Assembly (NCBI GenBank): GCA_044353165.1
Contig: JBILCM010000054.1
Span: forward strand, 1 to 15,680
Length of the DNA stretch: 15,680 nucleotides
From: JBILCM01 sp044353165
GTDB lineage: Bacteria; Bacillota; Bacilli; Paenibacillales; YIM-B00363
Direction of reading: 5' to 3'
Position numbers and translations under genes: made by a program. Shown one piece after another: positions 1 through 7,086 of this stretch (its first letter is position 1; each line of letters starts with the position of its first letter). The notes beneath the pieces are model-generated. The model did not search any database and was not told the origin of the DNA. It worked only from the letters and a program-made list of their open reading frames with translations.

Positions 1-119
1 GCTTCCGCCTGTGTTTTGAAGGAAGTCAGCAATGTCCAAACAAACGGGAGAACCATACTGATCGATCCCACAGCCAGGACAAAATATACGATTGTCAGTC
101 CCTGGTTTCTTTTTGTCAT
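1..119 (-). CDS. Carbohydrate ABC transporter permease, MalG/AraQ type (N-terminal part, cut by window edge)
   Basis: Reading the minus strand from the ATG at 119 gives an open frame to the window edge, about 39 residues beginning MTKRNQGLTIVYFVLAVGSI and ending in the segment WTLLTSFKTQAEA. A short basic N-terminus, one membrane segment (about residues 8-32) and the following TSFKT stretch are typical of the second CUT1 sugar permease. The start lies 17 bp after the stop of the MalF-type gene, and an AAAAGGG ribosome binding site sits about 9 nt before the ATG. Position and order (binding protein, MalF type, MalG type) fit a CUT1 importer operon. The EAA loop that contacts the ATPase would be in the missing part. 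The substrate cannot be told. Confidence 0.8.
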   Translation of the reverse strand, partial: MTKRNQGLTIVYFVLAVGSISMVLPFVWTLLTSFKTQAE

Positions 120-136
120 GTTATACGACCCTTTTT

Positions 137-1051
137 CTAATCATAATAATGAACCCATTTTTTCTGTAACTTGGTTTGGAACCAGGTCAAGAGAAGAATA
201 ATGACCAACATCAGGACAACAATGGTTGAACCGTAGCCTTTGTTGTAGTTTTCAAACGAATAACGATAAAACAAATAGACGATGGACTCCGTATACTTGA
301 ACGATGGACTCTCCGGAGACAACATCATGTAGATATGGTCGAAAACCTGGAAAGAACCAATGATCGTAATGACTGTCACGAAATACAACGTAGGTGAAAC
401 CAATGGCAACGTAATCTTAAAAAACTTGGAGAACGGTCCCGCTCCATCAATCTCCGCAGCCTCATATAAGCTCCCAGGAATATTTTGTAATCCTGCGATC
501 AGAATAATCATGTTATATCCGACCATGCTCCAAATACCCACAATGGCAACGGAGGTCAAGGCCAATGCATTGCTGCCTAGCCAGTCAGGTCCCGGAATGC
601 CGAGTTCCGTCAAGATCTGGTTAATGAGCCCGTATTGTTTGTTGTAAAGCCACTTCCACACGAGGGCGACGGCAGCTGGAGCCGAGACGACGGGGAGAAA
701 ATAAATACTCCTTACGATCCCTTTGCCTTTGATTTGCGTATTCAGTAACACGGCTGTTATCAGCGAGATCATGATCCCTATGGGAACCGTCAACAAGCAA
801 TACAAAAATGTGTTGCCGACCGCTCGCAGCACTTCTGTATCGTTCAACAATCTAACGTAGTTTGAGAGCCCGACAAATTTCGGCGGAGCGAATCCTTTGA
901 CCTCATTGAAACTGTAATAAATCGACTGCAATACCGACCACATGTTTAAAACTAACACGCCCAACAATGTCGGAGCGATAAACAAATACCCATAATACCA
1001 GGTGGTCAATTTCCGTTTTTTTGCGTGTGACATGGAGCCTAGAATGTTCAT
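137..1051 (-). CDS. Carbohydrate ABC transporter permease, MalF type (CUT1 family)
   Basis: Inner-membrane permease subunit of a sugar importer, 304 aa from the chosen start, the usual length for the family. Hydrophobic segments lie near residues 20-40, 75-105, 115-140, 165-190, 215-240 and 270-290. The EAA loop that docks the ATPase is clear in the last third: YEAAEIDGAGPFSKFF followed by KITLPLVSP. Two ATGs are possible. The one at 1051 has AGGAG 8 nt upstream, whereas the one at 1057 is only 2 nt from it, so 1051 is preferred. It follows the binding-protein gene after 75 bp that contain a strong stem-loop, and it precedes the MalG-type gene by 17 bp. No ATPase gene is in view. In Firmicutes a shared MsmK-type ATPase often serves such systems, which is inference here. 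Confidence 0.93.
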   Translation of the reverse strand: MNILGSMSHAKKRKLTTWYYGYLFIAPTLLGVLVLNMWSVLQSIYYSFNEVKGFAPPKFVGLSNYVRLLNDTEVLRAVGNTFLYCLLTVPIGIMISLITAVLLNTQIKGKGIVRSIYFLPVVSAPAAVALVWKWLYNKQYGLINQILTELGIPGPDWLGSNALALTSVAIVGIWSMVGYNMIILIAGLQNIPGSLYEAAEIDGAGPFSKFFKITLPLVSPTLYFVTVITIIGSFQVFDHIYMMLSPESPSFKYTESIVYLFYRYSFENYNKGYGSTIVVLMLVIILLLTWFQTKLQKKWVHYYD

Positions 1052-1079
1052 TATCATTTCTCCTGTAATGTCTATGATT

Positions 1080-1110
1080 GGCAGCTATTACGACGCACGT
1101 AATAGCTGCC
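1080..1110 (-). other. Intercistronic stem-loop between binding-protein and permease genes
   Basis: A perfect 13-bp inverted repeat (GGCAGCTATTACG and its complement) encloses the 5-nt loop ACGCA. It lies between the stop of the sugar-binding protein gene and the start of the MalF-type gene. No T-run follows on the minus strand, so it is not a standard intrinsic terminator. By analogy with other binding-protein operons it could protect the 3' end of the upstream message, or partly attenuate readthrough, so that binding protein is made in excess over permease. That role is inference. Confidence 0.75.
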
Positions 1111-1126
1111 CCTCCCACCAACATCA

Positions 1127-2428
1127 TTACTTTGCTAATGCATTGATTTCTTTCGTAATTTTCTTCAAGCCTTCCTCAACCGGAAGCGTTAATCCGAAAA
1201 TTTCTGGCATGTATTTGTTGATGACGGCCGTCGCTTCATTCGCTGTCGTCAGACCAGGGCTAACATGGCCGTACTCGGTTACTTTCGCAAAAGGCGATGC
1301 ATCAATCGTTTCAAAACCATCAATCCAAGGGCCTTGCGTATTTTCGTATGCTGGAATAGCAACACCTGATTTGCTTTGAATCAACTGTGCTTCCTCGGAA
1401 CCGAGGTACTCCACGAATTTCATCGCTGCATCCGGATTTTTCGAAGAAGCAGCTACTGAGAATGCCATCCCGCTACAAATCGCAGCGCGCTCCTTGCCTT
1501 GAGGCAACTGAGCAACGTCAAAGTTCAAACCTTCGATCGCAAGATATTCATTCATTTTCCAGGAACCTGCAAAAATCATGCCTAATTTACCTGATTTAAA
1601 ATACTCGTGTGTTTTTAGGTTCGCAAAATCAGCTACCGTCGGAGAATAACCTTTCTTGATGAACGATACTGCATAATTCATGGCTTCGATCACTTCAGGC
1701 GAATCGAACGTGCTTGTTTTGCCATCCTCTGCAAACAGGTCGCCGCCGTTCTGCCAGATCAAATTCCAGTAATAATTTTGGCCTTCATTCGGTGCGGCAA
1801 GACCATACACACCATTGGCCTTGTCCGTAATTTTGGCTGCAGCGTTCAATGTATCTTCCCAAGTCCAGCTGTCATCCGGATAAGCAAGACCTGCCTTATC
1901 GAACAAATCTTTGTTGTATACGAGTGCTACAGTTCCGATATCTTTAGGCACCCCATAATACTTGCCATCCACTAAGAAATCTTCCACAACGTATTGTGGG
2001 AACTTGGATAAGCTTGTAATTTCACTTTTCTCAAACATGCCGCTCAAGTCCATCAATTTGCCGCCTTGGGCGTAATTCTCCACTTCATCGGGATGCATGA
2101 CTACGATATCAGGCATATCGCCGCCCATGGACGCAGCTTGTAACTTTGTCCAATATTCTGCCCAAGGGATCGTCTGCACGTTGATCTTAAACTCAGGGTT
2201 TTTAGCCATAAATCCGTCAGCCATTGCAATTAATCCCGGCTCTTGGTTACTGTCCCAGAAGAGCATATTCAACTCGACAGGCTCACCTTTGCTTTCAGTT
2301 GCTTGGCTACCTGATTCACCAGATGTCGCCGATCCTTCTGTTGATTCTTTGTCGCCTCCAGTGCTGCAGGCAGTAATGAACAATAGCAACAGGACGCTAA
2401 GGCTTAAAGTGAACACTTTTTTTAACAT
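1127..2428 (-). CDS. Extracellular sugar-binding lipoprotein of a CUT1 ABC importer
   Basis: Solute-binding protein, 433 aa, the usual length for the family-1 extracellular binding proteins. The N-terminus is a lipoprotein signal: MLKK, a hydrophobic core to about residue 18, and the lipobox ITAC with Cys21 as the lipidated residue. A low-complexity Ser/Gly/Glu linker (about 22-50) follows. The mature part opens with VELNMLFWDSNQEPG and contains family-typical stretches such as YGVPKDIGTVALVYNKDLFDKAG and GKLGMIFAGSWK. The protein would sit on the outer face of the membrane and deliver a sugar to the MalF/MalG permease encoded downstream. The start is supported by a GAGAGGATG-type ribosome binding site. 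The gene is divergent from AraC regulator 1, with a cre-like site in its leader, which suggests substrate induction plus catabolite repression. The sugar is not predictable; GH31 and epimerase neighbours suggest an alpha-linked oligosaccharide or glycoside. Confidence 0.93.
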   Translation of the reverse strand: MLKKVFTLSLSVLLLLFITACSTGGDKESTEGSATSGESGSQATESKGEPVELNMLFWDSNQEPGLIAMADGFMAKNPEFKINVQTIPWAEYWTKLQAASMGGDMPDIVVMHPDEVENYAQGGKLMDLSGMFEKSEITSLSKFPQYVVEDFLVDGKYYGVPKDIGTVALVYNKDLFDKAGLAYPDDSWTWEDTLNAAAKITDKANGVYGLAAPNEGQNYYWNLIWQNGGDLFAEDGKTSTFDSPEVIEAMNYAVSFIKKGYSPTVADFANLKTHEYFKSGKLGMIFAGSWKMNEYLAIEGLNFDVAQLPQGKERAAICSGMAFSVAASSKNPDAAMKFVEYLGSEEAQLIQSKSGVAIPAYENTQGPWIDGFETIDASPFAKVTEYGHVSPGLTTANEATAVINKYMPEIFGLTLPVEEGLKKITKEINALAK

Positions 2429-2473
2429 GACGAACCCATCCTCTCTTCTTACGAAATAATCGAAAAATGACGA

Positions 2474-2488
2474 CTAAAACGCTTTCAA
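2474..2488 (-). promoter_or_regulatory. cre-like (CcpA catabolite repression) site
   Basis: The minus strand reads TTGAAAGCGTTTTAG. It matches the TGAAARCGYTTNCA form of the Firmicute cre box except at the last two positions. It lies about 46 bp upstream of the binding-protein start, downstream of the likely promoter, where CcpA would block transcription. It is called from consensus and position only. Confidence 0.5.
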
Positions 2489-2496
2489 GATGTATT

Positions 2497-2596
2497 GTAT
2501 ACATTTTGTTTTTCTTCCGCGCGCGCTTGATTCATCAACAAAACCGATTTTGTTTACGATTTGATTGTACTTCGTGACCGTTGCTTGGTATATAAT
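2497..2596. promoter_or_regulatory. Divergent promoter/operator region between sugar-binding protein and AraC regulator 1
   Basis: On the minus strand TATACAAT (about 2495-2502) is a reasonable -10 for the transporter operon, but no TTGACA-like -35 is found at 17 bp, as expected if an activator is needed. On the plus strand TATAAT at 2591-2596 is a -10 candidate for the regulator, also with a poor -35. Between them lie two inverted repeats sharing two bases: TTGAT-TC-ATCAA (2527-2538) and AACAAAA-CCGA-TTTTGTT (2537-2554). These are candidate operators for the adjacent AraC protein. Confidence 0.4.
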
Positions 2597-2675
2597 CAAT
2601 AATTGAATCTATTTATATATTTATTGTATTATAGATTTTAATTTTATACATTTGTTGATTTATGGGAGGATTTCT

Positions 2676-3533
2676 ATGATCGTTTATGATCATTATTTGT
2701 ATCCTGAAAAACCTGCGATTGACGATGAAGTCGTCGTTCTGCATTCCGGCTTCTGCTCGACAGAGCCCCATTACAGTTGTGGACAAGATACTCGCAACTA
2801 TTATTTAATCCATTATGTCAGCAAAGGGAAAGGAACTTACACGACAGAGAAGGCATCGTATGCATTACGCGAGAATGATGGCTTTCTCATCACTCCGGGA
2901 AGCAACATTGTTCATACGGCGGATTTCTCCGATCCGTGGGACGTTTGTTGGGTCGGTTTCTTCGGAAGGAAAGTGGAGCAATTGTTGAAAGCAGCGGGGT
3001 TGGATGCAGACAACTTGCTATTCCGTTATGAAGATGATGATTTCTTGGAACGATGCATCAAAAATATATATCACGAAAGTCGCACGACGGCGAACATTCA
3101 GACCATTACCGGATACTTCTATCTCATGATCGGGAAATTAATCGAGAAGCATCTCGCCATGAAAAACAGCTTGAAAGAAGTGACGACATTCTCGCATTTT
3201 GACAAAGCTATCATCTATATCAATCGAAATATACGTAAAAAAATTACGATTGAACACCTCTGTGGTAATTTGCGAATAGACGCATCTCAGATTTACCGCA
3301 TTTTTATGAAAAATACCCATTGTTCCCCGATGCAATACGTTACCCATCTAAAAATTCAGAAGGCATCTGAGATGCTCATGAAGACGGATTTGTCCGTCAA
3401 AGAAATCGCTGAATGGATGGGGTTTGAATACCAGTCTCATTTTACCAAACAATTCAAATCAATCTTGAACATCAGTCCAAGCGACTACCGCAACCAGGTT
3501 CGTCAAGAGCAAAAAACACAAGTAGACGGTTGA
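2676..3533 (+). CDS. AraC family transcriptional regulator 1
   Basis: DNA-binding regulator, 285 aa. The N-terminal part (about residues 30-110) is a cupin-type AraC ligand-binding domain with the pattern YLIHYVSKGKGTY and a GFLITPGSN turn. The C-terminal part (about 180-278) holds the two helix-turn-helix units: IEHLCGNLRIDASQIYRIFMK, then VKEIAEWMGFEYQSHFTKQFK and the signature NISPSDYRNQ. The ATG at 2676 is chosen because GGGAGG sits 6 nt upstream; a TTG at 2652 in the same frame has none. The gene is divergent from the sugar transporter operon and probably activates it in response to the imported sugar. It ends in a hairpin region facing the GH31 gene. Family assignment is firm; target and ligand are inferred from position. 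Confidence 0.93.
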   Translation: MIVYDHYLYPEKPAIDDEVVVLHSGFCSTEPHYSCGQDTRNYYLIHYVSKGKGTYTTEKASYALRENDGFLITPGSNIVHTADFSDPWDVCWVGFFGRKVEQLLKAAGLDADNLLFRYEDDDFLERCIKNIYHESRTTANIQTITGYFYLMIGKLIEKHLAMKNSLKEVTTFSHFDKAIIYINRNIRKKITIEHLCGNLRIDASQIYRIFMKNTHCSPMQYVTHLKIQKASEMLMKTDLSVKEIAEWMGFEYQSHFTKQFKSILNISPSDYRNQVRQEQKTQVDG

Positions 3534-3549
3534 ATTGAATTCAACCGTC
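3525..3549. terminator. Bidirectional hairpin between convergent AraC regulator 1 and GH31 genes
   Basis: GACGGTTGAATT, a single G, then AATTCAACCGTC form a perfect 12-bp inverted repeat that overlaps the stop codon of AraC regulator 1 and precedes the GH31 stop by 23 bp. The loop must open some of the central A/T pairs. No T-run follows on the plus strand, and on the minus strand a T6 tract comes only about 8 nt later. It probably acts as a weak terminator or 3'-end protecting structure for both genes. Confidence 0.5.
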
Positions 3550-3572
3550 CGTCCATGACGTTGCGATATTCA

Positions 3573-5117
3573 CTATCCGATTTGCCGGTACCAAGGCAGA
3601 CGGGACAAGGGGGCTTCGATCTGTTGTGCACAAGGTCCGGTTACCACCGAACCATCATCTCCACGCCACACGCCGGGCGGAAAATGCACGATCCGTTGTC
3701 TGGCTCCCTTCACGACAACAGGAGCGACTAGAATTGCGCTACCGAGCATGAATTGATCCTTACTATCTTCATAACCATACCCAGGATACATGTATTCCAT
3801 ATAACGAATGATCGGCTCACCGGTGCGGGACGCTTCTTGCACCAGCTCCATGATTTCGGGTCCCATGCGTTCATGCAGCTTTGCCGCTTCGACGCAATAG
3901 CGGAGATGTTCTTCATTGAGCACACGCCATGGTGCCGCCGAGAATTGCATCATCGGAAACAATGCCGAACATTGTGCGTGTCTAACGAACAGTTCACCGT
4001 CCAACTTGTCACTATTCGCAAGAAAATTCAAATATTCGCCACCGCCAATCAAGTCTGGACATGTATACGCATACCCCATAATGCCTTGAGCAAGTCCGTC
4101 TGGAAGCAACGACTGAATGCCGTTGTTTTCCCACTCATGGTTTTTATCTTTCAGCCTCTGCGCTAGCGGTTGCCCCCCCAGTTTCCAGCAAGCACGATAT
4201 TCATTGAGCGTGTATCGGAGTCCGACTCTGGCCCATGCCTCACATTGATCCGTCGGTGTCGCCCCCGGCATTACAGCCACATCATCATAACGATAGTAGG
4301 CAACATCACCCGCATCCAACTTAAATCCATCCACCCCGTACTTTTCTTGTAATGCATCAGTTTGCGCGTAGAACCATTCCACGACTTCATCGTTTGTAAA
4401 ATCCAGTGTGGCGCTAAATCCGTTCCACCAGCGACGAATGATGGTCTCCTTATTGTGATCCTTCAAGAAAAATCCCTTGGGTTCCAACACACGGAACATC
4501 AATGAATCTGGACTGATGTAGGGGCAAATCCAAAGCATAACTTTAAAACCCATGGTGTGGAGCTGATCGATCATGCCGCGAGGGTCTGGAAACCGACCGG
4601 AATGAAATGTCCAGGTGCCATAGGGTTCGTGCCAATTGTCGTCTATCATCAGCACACCCGGAGCCATCCCGTTCTTCAACACGTCTTGGGCGTATGCGAG
4701 TACCTTCTCCTGCGTAGGCTCATAAAGCAATTCGATCCATAAGTTGTATTGGGGTGAAGTGAACAGTAATGCGTCAGGAAACGTACCGCTTGGCGGAAAG
4801 TACGTGGCGGATACATGCTTGAAGGCACCTCTTAAAGTCTCATATCCTTCCCCTGTTTCGATTTCTGCCTCCCCTTCGATGGACAATGTTCCATCCGCAC
4901 TGAATCGGAACGTGAAAGCACGTTCCGACCAAACAAATCGGCCCCGATTCGATAACAACAGCGGACATCCTTGATTTGCATTCAGATCTGTCCCCAAGTT
5001 CACTTCGAACGCCTGCAAGCCGTAAGGCATTACAGTCCCGTCTGCAACTCTTCCTCCCCACCATCGTTCGGATGGCAGCAATTCCAATGCGACTCGCGTT
5101 GTCGCTTTCTCACGCAC
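3573..5117 (-). CDS. Glycoside hydrolase family 31 protein
   Basis: Retaining alpha-glycosidase-type enzyme. The chosen start is the GTG at 5117 (514 aa), because AAGGAG lies 8 nt before it. The frame stays open to an ATG at 5201 (542 aa), but that ATG has no ribosome binding site and the extra 28 residues look unlike the family. Counted from the chosen start, the N-terminal beta domain (about 1-115) includes ERWWGGRV and PLLLSNRGRFVWS. The barrel follows with GVLMIDDNWHEPYGTW and GFKVMLWICPYISPDS. The nucleophile motif is DGFKLDAGD, with Asp268 as the likely nucleophile, and YTCPDLIGGG lies further on. It has no signal peptide and lacks the large N-terminal extension of 700-900 aa GH31 enzymes. 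The DAGD nucleophile region and PDLIGG stretch resemble the MYORG-like branch more than classical alpha-glucosidases (from memory). It is divergent from AraC regulator 2 and likely acts on the sugar imported by the upstream transporter. Confidence 0.88.
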   Translation of the reverse strand: MREKATTRVALELLPSERWWGGRVADGTVMPYGLQAFEVNLGTDLNANQGCPLLLSNRGRFVWSERAFTFRFSADGTLSIEGEAEIETGEGYETLRGAFKHVSATYFPPSGTFPDALLFTSPQYNLWIELLYEPTQEKVLAYAQDVLKNGMAPGVLMIDDNWHEPYGTWTFHSGRFPDPRGMIDQLHTMGFKVMLWICPYISPDSLMFRVLEPKGFFLKDHNKETIIRRWWNGFSATLDFTNDEVVEWFYAQTDALQEKYGVDGFKLDAGDVAYYRYDDVAVMPGATPTDQCEAWARVGLRYTLNEYRACWKLGGQPLAQRLKDKNHEWENNGIQSLLPDGLAQGIMGYAYTCPDLIGGGEYLNFLANSDKLDGELFVRHAQCSALFPMMQFSAAPWRVLNEEHLRYCVEAAKLHERMGPEIMELVQEASRTGEPIIRYMEYMYPGYGYEDSKDQFMLGSAILVAPVVVKGARQRIVHFPPGVWRGDDGSVVTGPCAQQIEAPLSRLPWYRQIG

Positions 5118-5298
5118 AACTCTCACTCCTTCGTTCGACTTACCCCCAGTGTAACGGGCTTCAAGAGTGACAACAATCGGAACATAATCTTCTATAATCA
5201 TAAAATAGTAAACAAAAAATATAATTAGATTCTCAATCGTAAGGCATGATACTATGAAAAAATACGAATGAAAATCGTGTTAAAGGAGGGTTTTAACA
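5118..5298. promoter_or_regulatory. Divergent intergenic region GH31 / AraC regulator 2
   Basis: About 180 bp, strongly AT-rich between 5195 and 5280. A plus-strand promoter candidate for the regulator is TTAGAT, 17 bp, GATACT (about 5226-5254). For the GH31 gene there is no convincing -35/-10 pair. A strong AAAGGAGG ends 9 nt before the regulator ATG. No cre-like box was found here. Confidence 0.3.
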
Positions 5299-6165
5299 AT
5301 GAGGATCCGTTCTTCATTCGCTTTTCGTTCAACAGGAAACTTGCCTTACGTGACATTGGATTCGATTGGTTGGAGCACCGCTGAGTCAGATCTGTATCGA
5401 TTGGACGGGCAAACACGTCCAGATACAGGTCACATGATTTTTCAATACACACTTTCTGGCTGTGGATATATCAAACTCGATGGTGTCGTCTATCCATTGC
5501 CCAAAGGCAGTGGCTTCTTAGTGAAAGTGCCAAGTTTTCACGAATATTACTACAGTAGCGACAGCGAGGAACCATGGGAGTTTATTTGGCTCAATGTGAA
5601 AGGCGAGGATGCTGCTGTTCTTTGGGATCGCTTAATCGACAAGGTAGGTCACATCTTTGAGTTGCCTATGGACTCCCCTGTCATAGAGGGATTCTGGGAA
5701 GTCTATGATCACATACGCTGCCACCAAAGTCCAGAACAAATCGAGATTTCAACCCGGATGTACGGTTGGATCATCCGATTTCTGCAAACCGGAATGACAC
5801 GTTATGCATCCACACAAACGAGATCGGTGATCGGACAGGCCAAATTTTATATGAGACAAAATCTCCATCAAGCCCTCTCGCTGGATGAACTAACCGCATA
5901 TGTAGGTGTCTCAAAGCAGTATCTTTGCCGTATCTTTGACAAGCATGGCGAAGAACCGCCCCTCGAATATTGGCGCAAGCGGCGGGTGGAGGCTGCAGCG
6001 TTGTTGCTTCGGACAACAGATGTGTCCATCTCGAACATCGCTGTGCAATATGGATTTGAAAGTCTCGATTATTTTGGCAAAACATTCCGCCGTTACCTTG
6101 GTGTCAGCCCAACCGAGTACCGAAAACAAGAGCTACGGTTTCCGTTCGATCGGGTGTTCTTGTGA
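5299..6165 (+). CDS. AraC family transcriptional regulator 2
   Basis: 288-aa regulator. The N-terminal cupin domain (about residues 40-115) shows HMIFQYTLSGCGYIKLDG, GSGFLVKVPSFHEYYY and EPWEFIWLNVKG. The C-terminal DNA-binding domain (about 180-280) has LSLDELTAYVGVSKQYLCRIF as the first helix-turn-helix, VSISNIAVQYGFESLDYFGK as the second, and the closing signature GVSPTEYRKQ. AAAGGAGG 9 nt before the ATG fixes the start. It shares no long identical stretch with regulator 1, so it is a separate family member, not a recent copy. It is divergent from GH31, which it probably controls. The last ten codons, beyond the HTH domain, overlap the end of the epimerase-like gene on the other strand by 33 bp. 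Confidence 0.93.
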   Translation: MRIRSSFAFRSTGNLPYVTLDSIGWSTAESDLYRLDGQTRPDTGHMIFQYTLSGCGYIKLDGVVYPLPKGSGFLVKVPSFHEYYYSSDSEEPWEFIWLNVKGEDAAVLWDRLIDKVGHIFELPMDSPVIEGFWEVYDHIRCHQSPEQIEISTRMYGWIIRFLQTGMTRYASTQTRSVIGQAKFYMRQNLHQALSLDELTAYVGVSKQYLCRIFDKHGEEPPLEYWRKRRVEAAALLLRTTDVSISNIAVQYGFESLDYFGKTFRRYLGVSPTEYRKQELRFPFDRVFL

Positions 6166-7074
6166 GTCAGAGCGCCAGTCACCGGAACCTAAGACAAGTT
6201 GTATCCACCACGTGTACCGTTCACCGGGTTGCAATGTGACGGCCGTCCCATTGTCCACGGCTCTCTTAAGCGAATCGTAATACCCAATTCCCGGTTCCAG
6301 CGCGATGGTCGTCCGATCGTTACACATGCCCTGATCGATCCATATGCCCCAATAAGGGACTCGTTCATGATCGGTCTTAATCAAGAGATAATCACGTGAT
6401 TGGAGTCCATACAAACCCGACCAAGCCGCCGTTACCGGATTGGGGTAATAAAACTTGATCCCATCCCCGTCAACTGCTGTACCGATATCCCAATCATTGG
6501 CCATCGCATAAGTGGATCCCGTCGTGTGCTGCAGGCCCCCGTACACACATTGTAAAGTCCTCATTTCCTCCGGAATCAAGATGCGTGTCGGCTCGTCAAC
6601 GTTAAATTGAGGGTGCGCTGTCCATAGGAACGGAAGCGGTGTTCCGCCCTTATTGTGAACCTCGTAGCTGAGCATGATTGAGCGACTGCCCATGATCTTC
6701 AATGTGCGGGATAACGTGTAAGGGAATACCCGACCGGATACACTGCAGATGAGTCCATCCCCTGAACCTACGACATCCCAAGGAACAGACCAAACTTCTC
6801 CGTGATCTGGCAACGCAAGATCCCCGATATTGCAACGATCAATGGTAGGGAAGCATTCATCCCATCCGCTCATATCCGCATCCGTAAAGACGGAGCCGTA
6901 CTTCAGGGGTGTCAGCGGACGTCCGCCTGAATCGAGCATCCACTCCTTGCCCGTATTTTTGTTTCGTAACGACACCATCTTGCCGCCAAGCTCCGGAACG
7001 ATTTCAATACGCAATGTTTCGCTCTCCGCCACGAACGATTTCAATGCTTTATAGAAACTTTCATAGACCTTCAC
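6133..7074 (-). CDS. Aldose 1-epimerase-like protein (galactose mutarotase superfamily)
   Basis: About 313 aa from the chosen start. The fold is recognised from IEIVPELGGKMVSLRNKNTGKEW near the N-terminus, and the family's catalytic set appears in order: His91 in LPDHGEVWSVPW, His154 in WTAHPQFNV, and Glu260 in ALEPGIGYYDSL. In GalM the two histidines hold and protonate the sugar and the glutamate is the base, so this protein is probably active on a free sugar, interconverting alpha and beta anomers. There is no signal peptide, so it is cytoplasmic. GTG at 7074 is preferred because AAGGAG lies 8 nt upstream; GTG at 7083 directly touches that site. The ribosome binding site overlaps the TAA of the upstream chromate transporter gene. 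The 3' end overlaps AraC regulator 2 by 33 bp, tail to tail. Its logical partner is GH31 rather than the chromate genes. Confidence 0.85.
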   Translation of the reverse strand: MKVYESFYKALKSFVAESETLRIEIVPELGGKMVSLRNKNTGKEWMLDSGGRPLTPLKYGSVFTDADMSGWDECFPTIDRCNIGDLALPDHGEVWSVPWDVVGSGDGLICSVSGRVFPYTLSRTLKIMGSRSIMLSYEVHNKGGTPLPFLWTAHPQFNVDEPTRILIPEEMRTLQCVYGGLQHTTGSTYAMANDWDIGTAVDGDGIKFYYPNPVTAAWSGLYGLQSRDYLLIKTDHERVPYWGIWIDQGMCNDRTTIALEPGIGYYDSLKRAVDNGTAVTLQPGERYTWWIQLVLGSGDWRSDSQEHPIERKP

Positions 7075-7086
7075 TTTCAACACTCC

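Noticed and set aside
1002..1379. Plus-strand frame of 125 codons spanning the binding-protein/permease junction
   Set aside because: It crosses the intercistronic stem-loop and is antisense to two clear transporter genes; no ribosome binding site.
2606..2637. Inverted repeat AATCTAT ... ATAGATT before AraC regulator 1
   Set aside because: Seven A/T-rich bases 18 bp apart in a very AT-rich leader are not distinguishable from chance.
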